Assembly (NCBI GenBank): GCA_019894815.1 | Contig: JAGXNU010000117.1 | Location: 1 to 6,783, forward strand | Direction of reading: 5' to 3' | DNA from: Promethearchaeota archaeon | GTDB taxonomy: Archaea; Asgardarchaeota; Lokiarchaeia; Sigyniarchaeales; SOKP01 | DNA length: 6,783 bases | Made by a program: the position numbers and the translations under genes | Shown: piece after piece, positions 5,445-6,783 of the stretch | How the letters are laid out: every line of letters begins with the position of its first letter | Numbering within the stretch: position 1 is the stretch's first letter | Notes under the pieces: generated by a model | What the model was told of the DNA's origin: nothing | Seen by the model: the letters and a program-made list of their open reading frames with translations, nothing else | The model's database searches: none

Positions 5445-6125
5445 TTATATTCTTAAAACATTTGTTAGTCGCATCATTTCAGGACCAGTACACGCGTGAC
5501 CAAAAATACTATCTTTATCATTGACTACTGCTCCAGAGGATAAATAAGGTATACCTCGATTAACGGTAGAAACATCTACTTCCTCAACCTTCAAAATTTC
5601 TGATATCTGTTTAATTTCTGGATCACTTGTCAAAGGGTGTACTAAGCAGCCATGATTATTGCAAACACCAATCGAACCTGGAAGGTAATTGTTAGCAAAT
5701 TCAAAAGCAACGGTTTCAACATTTAAAACATCCTCAATTTCCTTCCTAAAGTCTTTTAAAAGAGTGCTGATAATAGCTCCTTTATCATTACATAAAACTA
5801 AATTTCCAAAAGCATTATCTAACGATTTAAATTCTCCTATTTGATAAGATGGAGTGACTTGCTTTGTATATAATTTCAATTTCTCTAACTCATCCTCTCT
5901 AATTATATGAGGGACTATTATTCCATGTTTATTGCTAGCAGTATAAATACCAAGCAAATTTGAGTTATTAATTGAAAGAGGAAACATTGGTACTTCAAAT
6001 GTGCTCTTTATTTTTTCTATTGCTATTTTTATTAATGTGGATGGATATAGACCAAACAAGTTATTAACTGATAAATATGCTCCGATCGAATTTTTTCCAT
6101 TTAGTTGGTATTTTAATATGGTCAT
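5445..6125 (-). CDS. eif6: Translation initiation factor aIF6 (ribosome anti-association factor)
   Basis: A 226-residue aIF6/eIF6, the usual archaeal length. It binds the inter-subunit face of the large subunit, takes part in its maturation, and blocks premature joining of the subunits. The fold is a five-fold pentein pseudo-repeat, and the repeats are visible as recurrent N-x-x-G-hydrophobic-hydrophobic motifs: NLLGIYTASNKHGIIVPH, NLVLCNDKGAIIST, GVCNNHGCLVHPLTSDPE, and the final DSIFGHACTGPEMMRL. I place the start at the ATG at 6125 (MTILKYQLNGKNSIGAYL), which begins the first pentein repeat as in homologues. The frame is open a further 37 codons upstream to 6236, but that stretch is AT-rich and not family-like. 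It is the first gene of the minus-strand block and is divergent from the membrane-protein gene at 6298. Confidence 0.93.
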   Translation of the reverse strand: MTILKYQLNGKNSIGAYLSVNNLFGLYPSTLIKIAIEKIKSTFEVPMFPLSINNSNLLGIYTASNKHGIIVPHIIREDELEKLKLYTKQVTPSYQIGEFKSLDNAFGNLVLCNDKGAIISTLLKDFRKEIEDVLNVETVAFEFANNYLPGSIGVCNNHGCLVHPLTSDPEIKQISEILKVEEVDVSTVNRGIPYLSSGAVVNDKDSIFGHACTGPEMMRLTNVLRI

Positions 6126-6297
6126 TTTGAGCTCAATTATGTGTTGTATTTGATGTAAAAGGTTTAAAACCATAAATATTTTATTAAAAATGCGTAGATT
6201 AAATGAACTTAGTATTATATAATAAACTCCATTCATAACAAATTTTCATCTAAATCCTTAGTTATGTTTATTAACAAAGAATTCTCAAATATTATTT

Positions 6298-6783
6298 ATG
6301 ATTGATTCAATCATTGCTTTTTTTTACTTTTTGAATAACTTGGAATTTTTGACTTTAGAACAGATATTTACTAAAAGCCTGATATTACTTCTGATCTGCC
6401 GAGGTTTCTATATCATTACCTACTTCTTCACCTATTTAAAGAATACAAATGATTTTTCAACTAGAGAGAAAATTTACTTCGGTATTAAACAACTCTTGAT
6501 TCTTTTATTTGGGATGTTATTTTTTCCGATTTCTGTGTTCATTTCTATCTATTCGCTCATAATCAGTGGATATTATCTCAAAAAGATCGCTGAACAAAAA
6601 AGAAATGTTAAAATTATCAAAGTTTTCAGTAAAACACTTATAGTGCTAACTCCAATTGTTGGAATTCTGTGGTTTACTTTTATCGAAGTAGATTATTATT
6701 CAATAGCGGCTATAGGTTTTAGTTTATTAGCTTTTCTTAATTACGGTTTAAGAGTTCTAAATCTCTCAATATCAGATTTAAAG
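6298..6783 (+). CDS. Multi-spanning membrane protein, partial (3' end beyond window)
   Basis: An open frame of 162 codons starts at ATG 6298 (in-frame stop TAG at 6259) and is still open at the window edge. I do not recognise the family. It is strongly hydrophobic: likely membrane segments at about residues 24-47, 62-94 (long enough for one or two passes), 110-129 and 133-150, separated by polar loops such as KNTNDFSTREK (48-58) and KKIAEQKRNVK (95-105). The positive charges in the second loop suggest it faces the cytoplasm. There is no soluble domain in the visible part and no signal peptide apart from the first hydrophobic region. No Shine-Dalgarno is seen; GTTTATTA at 6266-6273, about 28 nt upstream, could be a TATA box for a leaderless mRNA. 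It is divergent from aif6, with 172 nt between the two starts. Confidence 0.75.
   Translation, partial: MIDSIIAFFYFLNNLEFLTLEQIFTKSLILLLICRGFYIITYFFTYLKNTNDFSTREKIYFGIKQLLILLFGMLFFPISVFISIYSLIISGYYLKKIAEQKRNVKIIKVFSKTLIVLTPIVGILWFTFIEVDYYSIAAIGFSLLAFLNYGLRVLNLSISDLK

Noticed and set aside
6126..6236. 37-codon N-terminal extension of aIF6
   Set aside because: The frame is open by chance in AT-rich DNA; homologues begin at the first pentein strand, which follows the ATG at 6125.

Overview
This window looks like chromosomal DNA from an AT-rich archaeon. It holds archaeal-type DnaG, SecE/Sec61-gamma, FtsY, prefoldin alpha, ribosomal protein eL20 (LX/L18a) and translation factor aIF6, and no bacterial marker. 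Its low GC, its TATA-like boxes about 25 nt upstream of several starts, and the A-form ribosome and secretion genes fit an Asgard (Lokiarchaeia-like) lineage. That assignment is inference; no rRNA is present to settle it.

Layout. Positions 1-138 are AT-rich with no gene seen. Positions 139-1170 (minus) encode a divergent ArsA/Get3-family ATPase, preceded by a small unknown ORF (1245-1430, minus). An AT-rich divergent intergenic stretch (1431-1676) precedes dnaG (plus, 1677-2890). A convergent junction with stacked T-tracts separates dnaG from a minus-strand block that reads, in transcription order, aif6 (6125-5445), eL20 (5335-5108), prefoldin alpha (5084-4665), ftsY (4623-3718), secE (3617-3372) and osmC (3332-2907). 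At the right edge a divergent plus-strand gene for a multi-spanning membrane protein begins at 6298 and runs off the window.

Most notable observation. The dnaG reading frame is interrupted. Residues up to the conserved GAIFGQ lie in one frame (to 1790). The expected continuation TEGLL and the rest of the protein lie in another frame (from 1829). The 38 nt between them (1791-1828) carry stops in both coding frames. They are bounded by AAA on each side, and these AAA triplets sit next to a 4-bp helix (GGCC 1785-1788 with GGCU 1823-1826) and a 3-bp inner helix (GAU 1792-1794 with AUC 1820-1822). This is the layout of a relaxed bulge-helix-bulge motif, the substrate of the archaeal tRNA-splicing endonuclease. 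Removing exactly 38 nt restores a continuous 391-residue archaeal DnaG. I interpret it as a mini-intron in a protein-coding gene; calling the gene from position 1856 would lose 47 conserved N-terminal residues.

How the genes fit together. The minus block combines late 60S/50S subunit control (aIF6), a large-subunit protein (eL20), co-translational folding (prefoldin) and membrane delivery (FtsY receptor, SecE translocon subunit). Three genes inside the block have Shine-Dalgarno-like elements 5 nt before the start, whereas arsA-like and secE look leaderless.
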